Source of the DNA: a virus
Strand: one strand, 5' to 3'
Virus record (IMG/VR): IMGVR_UViG_3300033993_001613
Span: 1 to 30,949 of that record
DNA length: 30,949 bases
The position numbers were made by a program, and so were the translations under genes. Under the pieces are notes generated by a model, which saw only the letters and a program-made list of their open reading frames with translations, had not been told where the DNA came from and searched no databases. The number at the start of each line of letters is the position of its first letter. The stretch's first letter is position 1. Positions 1 through 5,333 of this stretch are shown here, in pieces.

Positions 1-243
1 GACGGGCGTTATAGAGATGGCTCGGATTTAATACGGGCTGGGTATGACACCGATGAGAAACTCAACGAGGCAACCGACAGCGGTGACTTGGACGTTGTTA
101 ATAACAGTTGGTTCGATTTGTATTGCGATGGCGAGCATCTTGATGCGGTAAGCCACGACATCTTCGATGCGGTACAAAGCGCGGTTGCTTGGTTGCAAGA
201 AGAGAAAGACAATGCGCTGAAGATTGAAAACGTATCCCTATAA
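1..243 (+). CDS. Hypothetical protein, 5' truncated
   Basis: Frame 1 is open from the first base to a TAA at 241-243, giving 80 codons with no start in view, so the gene begins upstream of the window. The visible part is acidic and mixed alpha/beta-looking, ending in a helical stretch around AVAWLQEEKDNAL. No family is recognised. It contains two copies of the polar word TGCGGT (144-149 and 168-173) and is followed at 245 by a GGGTAAAAAT word, both of which recur through the left arm. The next gene starts 32 bases downstream on the same strand, so the two are probably co-transcribed. The antisense frame over it is treated as a shadow. Confidence 0.7.
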   Translation, partial: DGRYRDGSDLIRAGYDTDEKLNEATDSGDLDVVNNSWFDLYCDGEHLDAVSHDIFDAVQSAVAWLQEEKDNALKIENVSL

Positions 244-275
244 CGGGTAAAAATAACGACAAGGAGAAAACGACG

Positions 276-755
276 ATGGCAAGAGTTATTCAGTTGATGT
301 TGGTTGAAGCAGAGACAGCAGAAGACGCAGCGAGTTCTGTATCAAGTTTGCTTGGAGATGGTTCTCCTAGTTGGTCGGACTACCACGACCTTGTTGAGGA
401 GTTTGATGGTAAGTCAGCAGTTTCTTATGCGGAGACCATTGGCAAGTTAAAGTTCAAGGAGTTCCTTGATTACCGCGAAGCTGATCTGAAAAGATACTAC
501 GACCGGGTAAAAAATTTCGATCTCGCCAAAGCAGTTGAGAATTACGATCCGTTTCGGCCAGGGTATTCTTTTACGGAAGATGACTTCCGAACCTATGAAC
601 TACGCAAACTTGCAAACCTCTTGGAAGATACTTGGACTATGGACACAGGCGTCTATGACTTGGAGATTTGGTCAGCGAACCTCAAAGCCTTCAGAGAGCG
701 TTGCGAACTTGCACCTGAGATGCAATTCCTAGTTGCGGTGAGTTTTCACCACTAG
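276..755 (+). CDS. Hypothetical actinophage protein, 159 aa
   Basis: ATG at 276 follows AAGGAG at 261-266 and the leader word ACGACG, which supports this start. The product is acidic, with a helical middle rich in Tyr, Phe and Asp, and ends in LVAVSFHH. It resembles small unassigned actinobacteriophage proteins, but I cannot name a family or function. There is no signal peptide, membrane segment or metal site. Promoter P778 begins 22 bases after its stop, and the upstream element GCGACACGCC of that promoter abuts the stop codon. Confidence 0.8.
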   Translation: MARVIQLMLVEAETAEDAASSVSSLLGDGSPSWSDYHDLVEEFDGKSAVSYAETIGKLKFKEFLDYREADLKRYYDRVKNFDLAKAVENYDPFRPGYSFTEDDFRTYELRKLANLLEDTWTMDTGVYDLEIWSANLKAFRERCELAPEMQFLVAVSFHH

Positions 756-807
756 GCGACACGCCCAGCGGAAATGTTTGACACAGATGCAGGAAAGTGC
801 AACAATA
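756..807 (+). promoter_or_regulatory. Promoter P778 with spacer word TGCAGGAA and upstream GCGACACGCC
   Basis: TTGACA at 778-783 is followed by TGCAGGAAAGTG (788-799) in the spacer and an AT-rich -10 (AACAAT 801-806, or ACAATA one base later). GCGACACGCC at 756-765 recurs before TTGACA at 4158-4167 and, as GCGACACGC, at 1770-1778. The leader AACGACGAAAGGAG (814-827) carries the ribosome site for the gene at 833. Transcription would start near 812, leaving a very short untranslated leader. Confidence 0.75.
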
Positions 808-832
808 GGCTCAAACGACGAAAGGAGTAGAA

Positions 833-943
833 ATGGCGACTAAAAAGCCCGTCATTATTTACATACATTGTTGGAGATGCGGTGCGCCCTTCTCTATCAA
901 GGAAAGTGATTACACTCATCACGCAGGGTGCGGAAAATGCTAA
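833..943 (+). CDS. Tiny zinc-ribbon protein, 36 aa
   Basis: ATG at 833 lies 6 bases after GAAAGGAG, under promoter P778. The 36-residue product has two CxxC pairs, CWRC near residues 13-16 and CGKC at the very C-terminus, with two histidines (THH) between them, so a small treble-clef or ribbon zinc knuckle is likely. Such miniproteins usually contact nucleic acid or a protein partner; here the role is unknown. Its last codons overlap the ATG of the next small gene by 7 bases (ATGCTAA), indicating translational coupling. It is too short for default ORF length cut-offs but has a promoter, ribosome site and conserved-looking cysteines. Confidence 0.75.
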   Translation: MATKKPVIIYIHCWRCGAPFSIKESDYTHHAGCGKC

Positions 944-1083
944 GAAGCGTCTGCGCCAGATGCGGTTGGGAACTTCATCAAGACTTCGGGTGGGTAGATG
1001 CCTTTGGCGAACTCACTTGTGCAGATGGAGTAGCCCATCAAGCATCAAAAGTTGTTACCAAATCGTTACCAAAAAGTGCTTGA
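937..1083 (+). CDS. Tiny zinc-ribbon-like protein, 48 aa
   Basis: ATG at 937 overlaps the stop of the previous 36-residue gene. The product starts MLRSVCARCGWELHQDFGW and later has LTCADGVAH, so it holds a CxxC pair plus a third cysteine and a histidine 5 residues after it, a plausible CCCH metal site. Together with the previous gene it forms a tandem pair of small metal-binding proteins. The stop TGA (1081-1083) lies inside a triple TTGAC repeat (1080-1094) whose last copy is the -35 of the next promoter. No family is recognised. Start choice rests on coupling, since no separate ribosome site is obvious. Confidence 0.65.
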   Translation: MLRSVCARCGWELHQDFGWVDAFGELTCADGVAHQASKVVTKSLPKSA

Positions 1084-1168
1084 CTTGACTTGACAGATGT
1101 CAGGAAGGTCGTGTAATGTTTTATCTATCAGGGAAACCTGAGAACCTCTCTGAGGAAGTCTCCGAGAG
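1054..1168 (+). promoter_or_regulatory. Promoter P1090 with GTTACCAAA repeats and structured leader
   Basis: TTGACA at 1090-1095, an 18-base spacer containing the variant word TCAGGAAGG (1100-1108), and TAATGT at 1114-1119 form the promoter. Upstream is a tandem pair GTTACCAAATC / GTTACCAAAAA (1054-1075), the same word that opens the conserved element beside both minus-strand promoters. The predicted leader folds into a TCAGG-GAAA-CCTGA hairpin (1128-1141) and a second stem CTCTC/GAGAG (1146-1150 with 1164-1168), ending just before the ATGACGAAAAG leader word. Confidence 0.7.
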
Positions 1169-1197
1169 AAATGACGAAAAGAAAAGGAGTCTTAGTT

Positions 1198-1560
1198 ATG
1201 TCTAAGGCAACAGTTACAAAGACAGTAGCAACACCAGCAGTAGTAGAAGTAACAACCACAGTTGAGACAAAAGCAAATGCGGTTTATCTCGACAAGGCAA
1301 CACAGATTGTGATTGAGCAGTTTATTGAGAAGCGTGACCTCATCACAAAGATGGAAAAAGAAAAGAAGGAACTAGAGGCACAAATCAAGAATTATCTTGG
1401 TGAGGCGACACAGGGACTTCTACCAGATGGAACTCTCCGTCTTGAAGTATCACACCGCGAGCGTCGCGGTATTGACACCGAAGCCCTAAAGACCGCCTTC
1501 CCAGAGGCATACGAAGCAACACAGACTCTTAGCAAGTATGTGGTGCTAGTCGCTAAGTAA
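1198..1560 (+). CDS. Coiled-coil protein resembling the C-terminal part of YqaJ-type recombinases
   Basis: ATG at 1198 is preceded by AAAAGGAG (1182-1189). An in-frame ATG at 1171 would read through the ribosome site and was rejected. The 120-residue product has a Thr/Val-rich N-terminus, a coiled coil around residues 30-72 (LITKMEKEKKELEAQIKNYL), then a region with LRLEVSHRERRGIDTEALK and PEAYEATQTLSKY. That last pattern resembles what follows the nuclease core in YqaJ/lambda-exonuclease family proteins, where a stand-alone helper is common in phages. The catalytic nuclease part is absent here, so a recombination accessory role is only inferred. A strong terminator follows directly. Confidence 0.75.
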   Translation: MSKATVTKTVATPAVVEVTTTVETKANAVYLDKATQIVIEQFIEKRDLITKMEKEKKELEAQIKNYLGEATQGLLPDGTLRLEVSHRERRGIDTEALKTAFPEAYEATQTLSKYVVLVAK

Positions 1561-1584
1561 AACCTAACCCCCCAATTAGGAGAA

Positions 1585-1616
1585 GCCCCTCGCAGAAATG
1601 CGGGGGGTTTTCTTTT
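1585..1616 (+). terminator. Rho-independent terminator
   Basis: The stem CCCCTCGCA pairs with TGCGGGGGG (one G-T pair) around a GAAA tetraloop, followed by TTTTCTTTT. It lies 25 bases after the stop at 1560 and ends the transcript from P1090. Confidence 0.85.
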
Positions 1617-1790
1617 GCTCAGATGTAGGGGTAAAAATTCCGGGAGCTGCGGCAGCAAATTCCAGGTCAGCAGCAATTTCCTGCACCAGGACTTCCAAAT
1701 AACTTTTCAATGATGCACGGATTATTTGGTGGTGGGTGCGGTGGTGGTGGTGGCGCTCGCAAAAAGTTTGCGACACGCTGAAAAATAAAC
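1617..1790. other. Non-coding spacer with recurring polar words
   Basis: No gene is visible between the terminator and promoter P1791. The stretch holds one copy each of the recurring left-arm words: GGGTAAAAAT (1629-1638), TTCCTGCA (1678-1685, reverse orientation), TGCGGT (1737-1742) inside a run of GGTGG repeats, and GCGCTCGC (1753-1760). Having all of them in one non-coding stretch shows they are not by-products of codon use. Confidence 0.6.
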
Positions 1791-1820
1791 TTGACAGAAA
1801 TGCAGGGAAGTGAAATGATT
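1770..1820 (+). promoter_or_regulatory. Promoter P1791 with spacer word TGCAGGGAAGTG
   Basis: TTGACA at 1791-1796 is followed by TGCAGGGAAGTG (1801-1812) and a weak -10 (AATGAT 1814-1819 or ATGATT 1815-1820). GCGACACGC lies 12 bases upstream of the -35 (1770-1778), the same distance as in P778. The predicted +1 is close to 1826, exactly where the structured leader begins. Confidence 0.75.
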
Positions 1821-1825
1821 CTTTC

Positions 1826-1902
1826 ATACACGGAGTTCAGCAGTGGTCACCTGAACGACTTAAGACTCTAGAGGGTCGGAAACAAGATGTTGCTCCGTGT
1901 AT
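1826..1902 (+). ncRNA. Structured 5' leader RNA closed by a 10-bp stem
   Basis: ATACACGGAG (1826-1835) is perfectly complementary to CTCCGTGTAT (1893-1902). Inside are three smaller pairings: TTCAG/CTGAA (1836-1840 with 1851-1855), GACTC/GGGTC with a G-T pair (1864-1868 with 1873-1877) or alternatively CGAC/GTCG (1856-1859 with 1875-1878), and AACA/TGTT (1881-1884 with 1888-1891). The result is a cloverleaf-like fold starting at the predicted +1 of P1791. It is not a tRNA: there is no T-loop consensus and no 7-base anticodon loop. The ribosome site for the gene at 1931 lies just after it, so it could be a cis-regulator, a 5' protective cap or the source of a small RNA. Confidence 0.55.
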
Positions 1903-1930
1903 ACCTAAAAATGACGAGAGGACAACTCAA

Positions 1931-2173
1931 ATGGCAACAATAGAACTAAATGAAAAAGAAGCAGAACTATCTGCAATGGGTATGGCAATGTTATTAACTT
2001 TCTTTCAAGAAAGAATTAACAAGCACAAGAACCACAAAGATTATTCAATGGATAAGTTGTTTGCAATGATGGAAATGTATGCAACAACAGGCGACCTGTG
2101 GGTGCGGTTTCAAGAAGCAACAGGAACTACAAAAGAAGAGATTGCACAGTATCTAGCAGAGCAGGAGAAGTAA
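1931..2173 (+). CDS. Hypothetical protein, 80 aa
   Basis: ATG at 1931 follows the leader GACGAGAGGA (1913-1922), a variant of the shared ACGACGAAAGGA leader. The product is helical and Met-rich (MGMAMLLTFFQERINKHK, then MDKLFAMMEMYATTGDLWVRFQ) and ends in a Glu-rich tail. No family is recognised. Expression would depend on P1791 and the structured leader at 1826-1902. The next gene starts 3 bases after the stop, so the two are coupled. Confidence 0.75.
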   Translation: MATIELNEKEAELSAMGMAMLLTFFQERINKHKNHKDYSMDKLFAMMEMYATTGDLWVRFQEATGTTKEEIAQYLAEQEK

Positions 2174-2175
2174 AA

Positions 2176-2589
2176 ATGGTAAAAGCAGATGAAAAAGTAG
2201 TTGCGAGACTACAAGAACTAAGACCACTTCAACGAGAAAAAGCAAGAGGGTTGAAGAGAGATGCTCCTGAAGTTTTAGAGTTTGACAGACTTCTTGTAGA
2301 GGAGATTGAGCGAGGAGTTTCGGCAGCAGAACTTGCGGTGCTTCTTGGATACAAAACTACGGGTGGAGTTTCTAATAGATACAAAAGAGTAAAGAAAAGT
2401 TATTCTGTTGGCTTCACTCAAACTGGAGAAGTGAAATCTACTCAGAGTTATAGGTTGGGGAGAAAAAGAAAAAAGATGAAAGTTCGAGACCTTGTAAATC
2501 ACTTGCAGATGAACTATCTCCCTGATGACGAAGTTGATACAAGAGATGTTGTTGAGTTAATAAAGGAGTTAGAGGGTAAAAATGAGTGA
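2176..2589 (+). CDS. HTH DNA-binding protein, 137 aa
   Basis: ATG at 2176 follows GCAGGAG (2161-2167); the reading frame is open further upstream but overlaps the previous gene without a ribosome site. Residues 44-67 (RGVSAAELAVLLGYKTTGGVSNRYKR) match a helix-turn-helix: a short helix, a glycine turn and a recognition-type helix rich in Arg/Lys. Basic stretches flank it (REKARGLKR, GRKRKKMKVR), and the C-terminus is acidic and helical. A transcription regulator is likely, and it is one candidate reader of the spacer word found in the left-arm promoters, but nothing here proves the target. It overlaps the next gene by 8 bases. Confidence 0.75.
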   Translation: MVKADEKVVARLQELRPLQREKARGLKRDAPEVLEFDRLLVEEIERGVSAAELAVLLGYKTTGGVSNRYKRVKKSYSVGFTQTGEVKSTQSYRLGRKRKKMKVRDLVNHLQMNYLPDDEVDTRDVVELIKELEGKNE

Positions 2590-2806
2590 GATGGGAACGA
2601 TTGACTCAATAACTCTTTCGCGGACAGTTTTGTTTGTTGGCGATTACTTTTCAATGATGACGACAGTTGTCCTAGATGAGAAGTTGCGTGCCGAAGGAGA
2701 AGACGACGACGAGTTTGCCATTAGATTGGCAAAGCAATTTATGTTGGGTCACTACGGGTGGGACTTGGAGTCAGTTTCCAATGAAATTGGGGTTGTAGAG
2801 GAGTAG
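2582..2806 (+). CDS. Hypothetical protein, 74 aa
   Basis: ATG at 2582 lies inside a GGGTAAAAAT word (2574-2583), with GAGGG as the likely ribosome site, and overlaps the previous gene by 8 bases. An alternative ATG at 2591 gives MGTIDSIT. The protein has a short hydrophobic N-terminal half (TLSRTVLFVGDYFSMMTTVV) and an acidic helical C-terminal half with DDDEFAIRLAKQF. No domain is recognised. It is the last gene before a 190-base non-coding stretch. Confidence 0.7.
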   Translation: MSEMGTIDSITLSRTVLFVGDYFSMMTTVVLDEKLRAEGEDDDEFAIRLAKQFMLGHYGWDLESVSNEIGVVEE

Positions 2807-2996
2807 CTGCGGCAAATCAAGGGTAAAAATTTGTTTTATTCTAGAACTCCAGCTCGTGCTGGAGCTCCGCGCTCGCCGAGCTGATGAGGCGGGATTGCTA
2901 CCCCCTGCCGCACCCTTTCCTGCACACCCTATGCGGGGAAGAGGTGTCCCTGCGTGCCTTCCTATCACACCCCTAAAAGAGGTTTACGATTGAGGT
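2807..2996. other. Non-coding stretch with hairpins and recurring words
   Basis: The stretch holds GGGTAAAAAT (2821-2830), a perfect hairpin CTCCAGC-TCGT-GCTGGAG (2847-2864), the palindrome GGAGCTCC (2861-2868), GCGCTCGC (2869-2876) and TTCCTGCA (2917-2924). The hairpin lacks a T-run after it, so it is not a standard terminator. TACGAT at 2985-2990 sits 6 bases before the next ATG and may be a -10 giving a nearly leaderless transcript; no good -35 is seen. Confidence 0.5.
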
Positions 2997-3245
2997 ATGT
3001 CAGAAATAGAGATTCTTGATTCCTCAGTCCACACCAACTCAGATGGGCAAAAGTTTGTTGCCGCATTGGTTGATGATACAAATGATGGAAGAGTAAAACT
3101 TGTAATTATGTTTGATGAAGAGGGCTACACGGCTGTCCTTGATTTAGACACACTCATTGAGGAAGAAGATGTTTCTGCAAAGAGGCACGCTCATCTAGGA
3201 ACTGAGTATGACGAACTACTTAGAGAGATGCTCTGGGATTACTGA
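2997..3245 (+). CDS. Small acidic protein coupled to the HslV-like hydrolase
   Basis: ATG at 2997 follows GAGGT with short spacing. The 82-residue protein is strongly acidic (DSSVHTNSDGQKF, LDTLIEEEDV) and ends in LREMLWDY. Its fold looks like a small beta-rich domain followed by a helix, and no family is recognised. Its stop and the ATG of the proteasome-like gene share one base (TGATG), so the two are translationally coupled. By position it could be a partner, inhibitor or substrate adaptor of that hydrolase; this is inference from gene order only. Confidence 0.7.
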   Translation: MSEIEILDSSVHTNSDGQKFVAALVDDTNDGRVKLVIMFDEEGYTAVLDLDTLIEEEDVSAKRHAHLGTEYDELLREMLWDY

Positions 3246-3829
3246 TGACAACGATGGTGGCTGTGCAAGGACCTCATTGGTCTGTGGTTGGTTGCGACAG
3301 CCAAGTAACTGAAGATGACAGGATTTTCTACCTTCCAAAAGATAATCCAAAGATAGTAAAAAATGGGCCCTTCTTGTTAGGGGCCGCGGGTGACATGCGG
3401 GCAATTAACTTGCTTGCTTATCAGTTTAAGCCACCTGTGCCGCCTATGAATTGCTCTGGCAATAGGCTGGATAAATTCATCTCAACTAAATTTATACCTG
3501 AACTCAAAGCCTTGTTTGATGAGGTGCAGTATGGCGAGAAGGGTAATCAAGACTCAACAATTCTCTGCGTTGTGCACGGTGCGGTCTATGAGATTGGCTC
3601 TGGTTATGACTGGGCAAGGGACGCATCTGGAATTTACGCATTTGGATCTGGCGGAGCTTACGCTCTTGGATCGCTGCACGCTGATCTCCAGGGTAAAAAA
3701 TTCTCCGTTTCTTCAGTGCGTGCTGCTGTGCGGCGCTCGCTGGAGATTGCAACAAGCCTGGAACCTAACACGGGTGGTCAGTTGTTGATTTCTGTTCAGC
3801 AAGACGAGTGTCATCAGCCAAGTCGTTAA
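3245..3829 (+). CDS. HslV/20S-proteasome-like Ntn hydrolase
   Basis: The 194-residue product begins MTTMVAVQGPHWSVVGCDSQ, which lines up with HslV: Thr directly after Met, a beta strand, then GxDxQxT with Asp at position 17 of the mature chain (D18 here) and a following Thr. K36 (NPKIVK) sits two residues later than the HslV catalytic lysine, and LLGAAGD matches the AGFAGG-type oxyanion loop. A later YAFGSGGAYALGSL segment fits the Gly-rich second half of proteasome beta-type subunits. Met removal would expose the Thr nucleophile, as in HslV, with no propeptide. No HslU/ClpX-like ATPase is in the window, so it may use a host unfoldase or act alone. It is coupled to the acidic protein upstream. 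Confidence 0.8.
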   Translation: MTTMVAVQGPHWSVVGCDSQVTEDDRIFYLPKDNPKIVKNGPFLLGAAGDMRAINLLAYQFKPPVPPMNCSGNRLDKFISTKFIPELKALFDEVQYGEKGNQDSTILCVVHGAVYEIGSGYDWARDASGIYAFGSGGAYALGSLHADLQGKKFSVSSVRAAVRRSLEIATSLEPNTGGQLLISVQQDECHQPSR

Positions 3830-3930
3830 AGTTATTTGGAAGTTAAAACCACCAATACGCCTTAGCCTCGAAAGTGTCACTAAAAATCGGACATTTTGCC
3901 TGTGGTCTTTCTCACAAAAAATTATTTTAT

Positions 3931-3980
3931 TTTCCTGCATTTGGACTTGACTTTCCTGCACTTTCGTATAAAGTTATCTA
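3931..3980 (+). promoter_or_regulatory. Promoter region with two reversed TTTCCTGCA words
   Basis: TTTCCTGCA occurs at 3931-3939 and again at 3952-3960, exactly 21 bases or two helical turns apart, on either side of TTGACT (3947-3952). The AT-rich stretch TATAAAGTTATCTA (3967-3980) supplies the -10, though the exact hexamer is unclear. The words are the reverse complement of TGCAGGAA found in the other left-arm promoters. The leader ACGACGAAAGGA (3993-4004) precedes the gene at 4011. Confidence 0.6.
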
Positions 3981-4010
3981 TGTAAGGAAAAAACGACGAA
4001 AGGAAAGACA

Positions 4011-4172
4011 ATGCGAGGACTACCTGATAGTGCGGTTTATGGCACATACAAGCGCCTAAAGCCACGCCGTCGCCGTAATCGCCGACAGGAACTAACCTTC
4101 CTAGAGATGGTGCAGGAAATCCTTCACGCTCTCTATGTGTGGAACTTGCGTAGAAAAGCGACACGCCGATAG
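4011..4172 (+). CDS. Small basic protein, 53 aa
   Basis: ATG at 4011 lies 6 bases after AAAGGA within the shared leader ACGACGAAAGGA, and a promoter sits upstream. The product has a highly basic N-terminal third (YKRLKPRRRRNRRQ), a predicted helix (ELTFLEMVQEILHALYVW) and a basic tail (LRRKATRR). It could bind nucleic acid or act as a small amphipathic membrane or host-targeting factor; no family is recognised. Its last codons contain GCGACACGCC (4158-4167), the upstream element of the next promoter, which starts two bases after its stop. Confidence 0.7.
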   Translation: MRGLPDSAVYGTYKRLKPRRRRNRRQELTFLEMVQEILHALYVWNLRRKATRR

Positions 4173-4205
4173 TTTGACAAAATGCAGGAAGATGTAATAA
4201 ACTTA
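4158..4205 (+). promoter_or_regulatory. Promoter P4174 with spacer word TGCAGGAAGATG
   Basis: TTGACA at 4174-4179 is followed by TGCAGGAAGATG (4183-4194) and an AT-rich -10 around TAATAAACT (4195-4203). GCGACACGCC lies 6 bases before the -35. The string GATGTAATAAAC (4191-4202) is also found in the conserved element beside the two minus-strand promoters. The leader ATGACGAAAGGA (4219-4230) precedes the gene at 4238. Confidence 0.75.
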
Positions 4206-4237
4206 TCCAGTAAGACAAAATGACGAAAGGAAACAAA

Positions 4238-4453
4238 ATGTTCGACAAAGCGATTGAGTTCATTGGACTAGCAGAAACTTCTAAGTGGAAGCAAGAGCGC
4301 AAGTATGTGGTGCGCCGTAATGTGTTCTTCTCTGTGGCGCTCGCCGTAGTTGTTTTTGCGGTGTGGCAGGTGTCTGCCAATTTGTGGTGGACAGAAAATG
4401 GCTATTGCTGGGGCGATTTGATTGAGTGCCACTTTCCAAAGGAGACCAAGTAA
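4238..4453 (+). CDS. Small single-pass membrane protein, 71 aa
   Basis: ATG at 4238 has the ribosome site GAAAGGA 8 bases upstream; an in-frame ATG at 4220 lies upstream of that site and was rejected. A basic N-terminal half (KWKQERKYVVRR) is followed by one clear membrane segment, about residues 30-50 (NVFFSVALAVVVFAVWQVSA), and a short Trp-rich outer tail with two cysteines. The basic-then-hydrophobic order predicts N-in, C-out. The membrane part contains GCGCTCGC (4337-4344) and TGCGGT (4357-4362). A host envelope role is possible but unproven. Its TAA overlaps the next ATG. Confidence 0.75.
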   Translation: MFDKAIEFIGLAETSKWKQERKYVVRRNVFFSVALAVVVFAVWQVSANLWWTENGYCWGDLIECHFPKETK

Positions 4454-4635
4454 TGCGTAAAGGAAGATTTGGACAAGACCTTGATTTGATTTCAGATACA
4501 GACTTTGCGGACTTCCTACTGAAGTTTGCCTTTATGACAGATGCGCAACTAGCAGAACGAGATGCGTTGCCAACTAAGGAAGCACGCCGACAGTATGTAA
4601 AAGACCTTCCACTTCCCAACAGAAAGCGAGGGTAG
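4453..4635 (+). CDS. Hypothetical protein, 60 aa
   Basis: ATG at 4453 overlaps the previous stop (TAATG) and follows AAAGGAG at 4439-4445. The product starts MRKGRFGQDLDLISDTDFA, is helical in the middle (FLLKFAFMTDAQLAERDAL) and ends in a basic PLPNRKRG. No family is recognised. The tight coupling on both sides places it in one operon from P4174. Confidence 0.7.
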   Translation: MRKGRFGQDLDLISDTDFADFLLKFAFMTDAQLAERDALPTKEARRQYVKDLPLPNRKRG

Positions 4636-4637
4636 TG

Positions 4638-5129
4638 ATGGCAAAGGGTAAAAAAGCTGGCACAACTGCGCCGATTTGGGACGAGTTCGTTGAAGCGATG
4701 CCGATGGTCGATGGGAATCCAAGACCTGATTTGCTGGGCGAAGGCGAAACAATGTGGCAGAACAGGTTTTATGTTGTATTCAAAACGCTGTTGATACCTC
4801 ATCAAGGAGAAGATGGACCTATTCATCTAAGTATCAGACATCAGCAACGCAAGGCTGTTCGAGATTGGCGTCATTTTCAACGCATCAAGAACGAACTTGC
4901 GGGCAAGCAACGAGAAGCAATAGAGATTTTCCCACCTGAAGCCATGTTGGTTGATGGTGCGAATCAGTATCACCTCTGGGTTTTACCGATGGGAGATACA
5001 ACGCCATTTACTTGGAAGTCAGGTCGTGCTGTTTCTGGGGAAGAAGGCGGGCAAGAGTTAGAAAGAAAGATGCGGGACATGGGATTTGACCCAAAGTCAG
5101 CAATTCAAAGACCAAGAGATGAGGAGTAA
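4638..5129 (+). CDS. DUF7694-like phage protein, 163 aa
   Basis: ATG at 4638 is chosen; the GTG at 4635 overlapping the previous stop would add one residue. The core of the protein has PIHLSIRHQQRKAVRDWRHF followed by QRIKNELAGKQREAIEIFP and ANQYHLWVLP. This is the signature of the small phage family DUF7694, widespread in actinobacteriophages and without a known function. An N-terminal lysine-rich segment includes a GGGTAAAAA word (4646). It sits in the P4174 operon, 3 bases before an HTH gene. Confidence 0.75.
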   Translation: MAKGKKAGTTAPIWDEFVEAMPMVDGNPRPDLLGEGETMWQNRFYVVFKTLLIPHQGEDGPIHLSIRHQQRKAVRDWRHFQRIKNELAGKQREAIEIFPPEAMLVDGANQYHLWVLPMGDTTPFTWKSGRAVSGEEGGQELERKMRDMGFDPKSAIQRPRDEE

Positions 5130-5132
5130 AAA

Positions 5133-5333
5133 TTGAAGAGTCAGCGTCTGGCTGAAGAAGCAGCGAAGATGTATGTGGAAGGTATGGCTGTTGAGGCTGT
5201 AGCAAAGCAACTCGGCGTCGCTTATAGAACAGCGAGAAAAGCCATTAGAGCAGGTGGTATCGAGTTTCGTGACCCATCACAGCGTCTAGTGGGTAGAACT
5301 CGTCCTGATAGAAGGGTTGTCACCAATGCCTAA
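5133..5333 (+). CDS. Small homeodomain-like HTH protein, 66 aa
   Basis: TTG at 5133 is the start, with GATGAGGAG (5118-5126) 6 bases upstream; no ATG fits. The protein is almost entirely one HTH: LAEEAAKMYVEGMAVEAVAK, then QLGVAYRTARKAIRAGGIEF, the pattern of resolvase- or Mor-type small DNA-binding proteins where a three-helix domain probes the DNA. The C-terminal 15 residues are basic (VGRTRPDRRVV). It is a candidate local regulator. It overlaps the next gene by 8 bases. Confidence 0.75.
   Translation: MKSQRLAEEAAKMYVEGMAVEAVAKQLGVAYRTARKAIRAGGIEFRDPSQRLVGRTRPDRRVVTNA

Noticed and set aside
9-212. Minus-strand ORF of 67 aa
   Set aside because: It is a shadow of the plus-strand gene ending at 243, which fits the operon direction and composition.
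882-1088. Plus-strand ORF of 68 aa
   Set aside because: It overlaps the two cysteine-rich small genes in another frame and has no ribosome site.
1171-1197. Earlier ATG for the coiled-coil gene
   Set aside because: The extension would encode the ribosome site AAAAGGAG itself; the ATG at 1198 has the proper spacing.
1826-1902. tRNA gene
   Set aside because: The closing stem and a D-arm-like hairpin suggested a tRNA, but there is no TTCRA T-loop, no 7-base anticodon loop on a 5-bp stem and no CCA-compatible end.
2869-2900. Hammerhead ribozyme, from the core-like word CTGATGAG at 2881-2888
   Set aside because: The required GAAA core partner and the stem arrangement are missing.
4281-4826. Minus-strand ORF of 181 aa
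   Set aside because: It runs antisense to three coupled plus genes, has no ribosome site and is low-complexity; the plus genes include a recognised DUF7694 protein.
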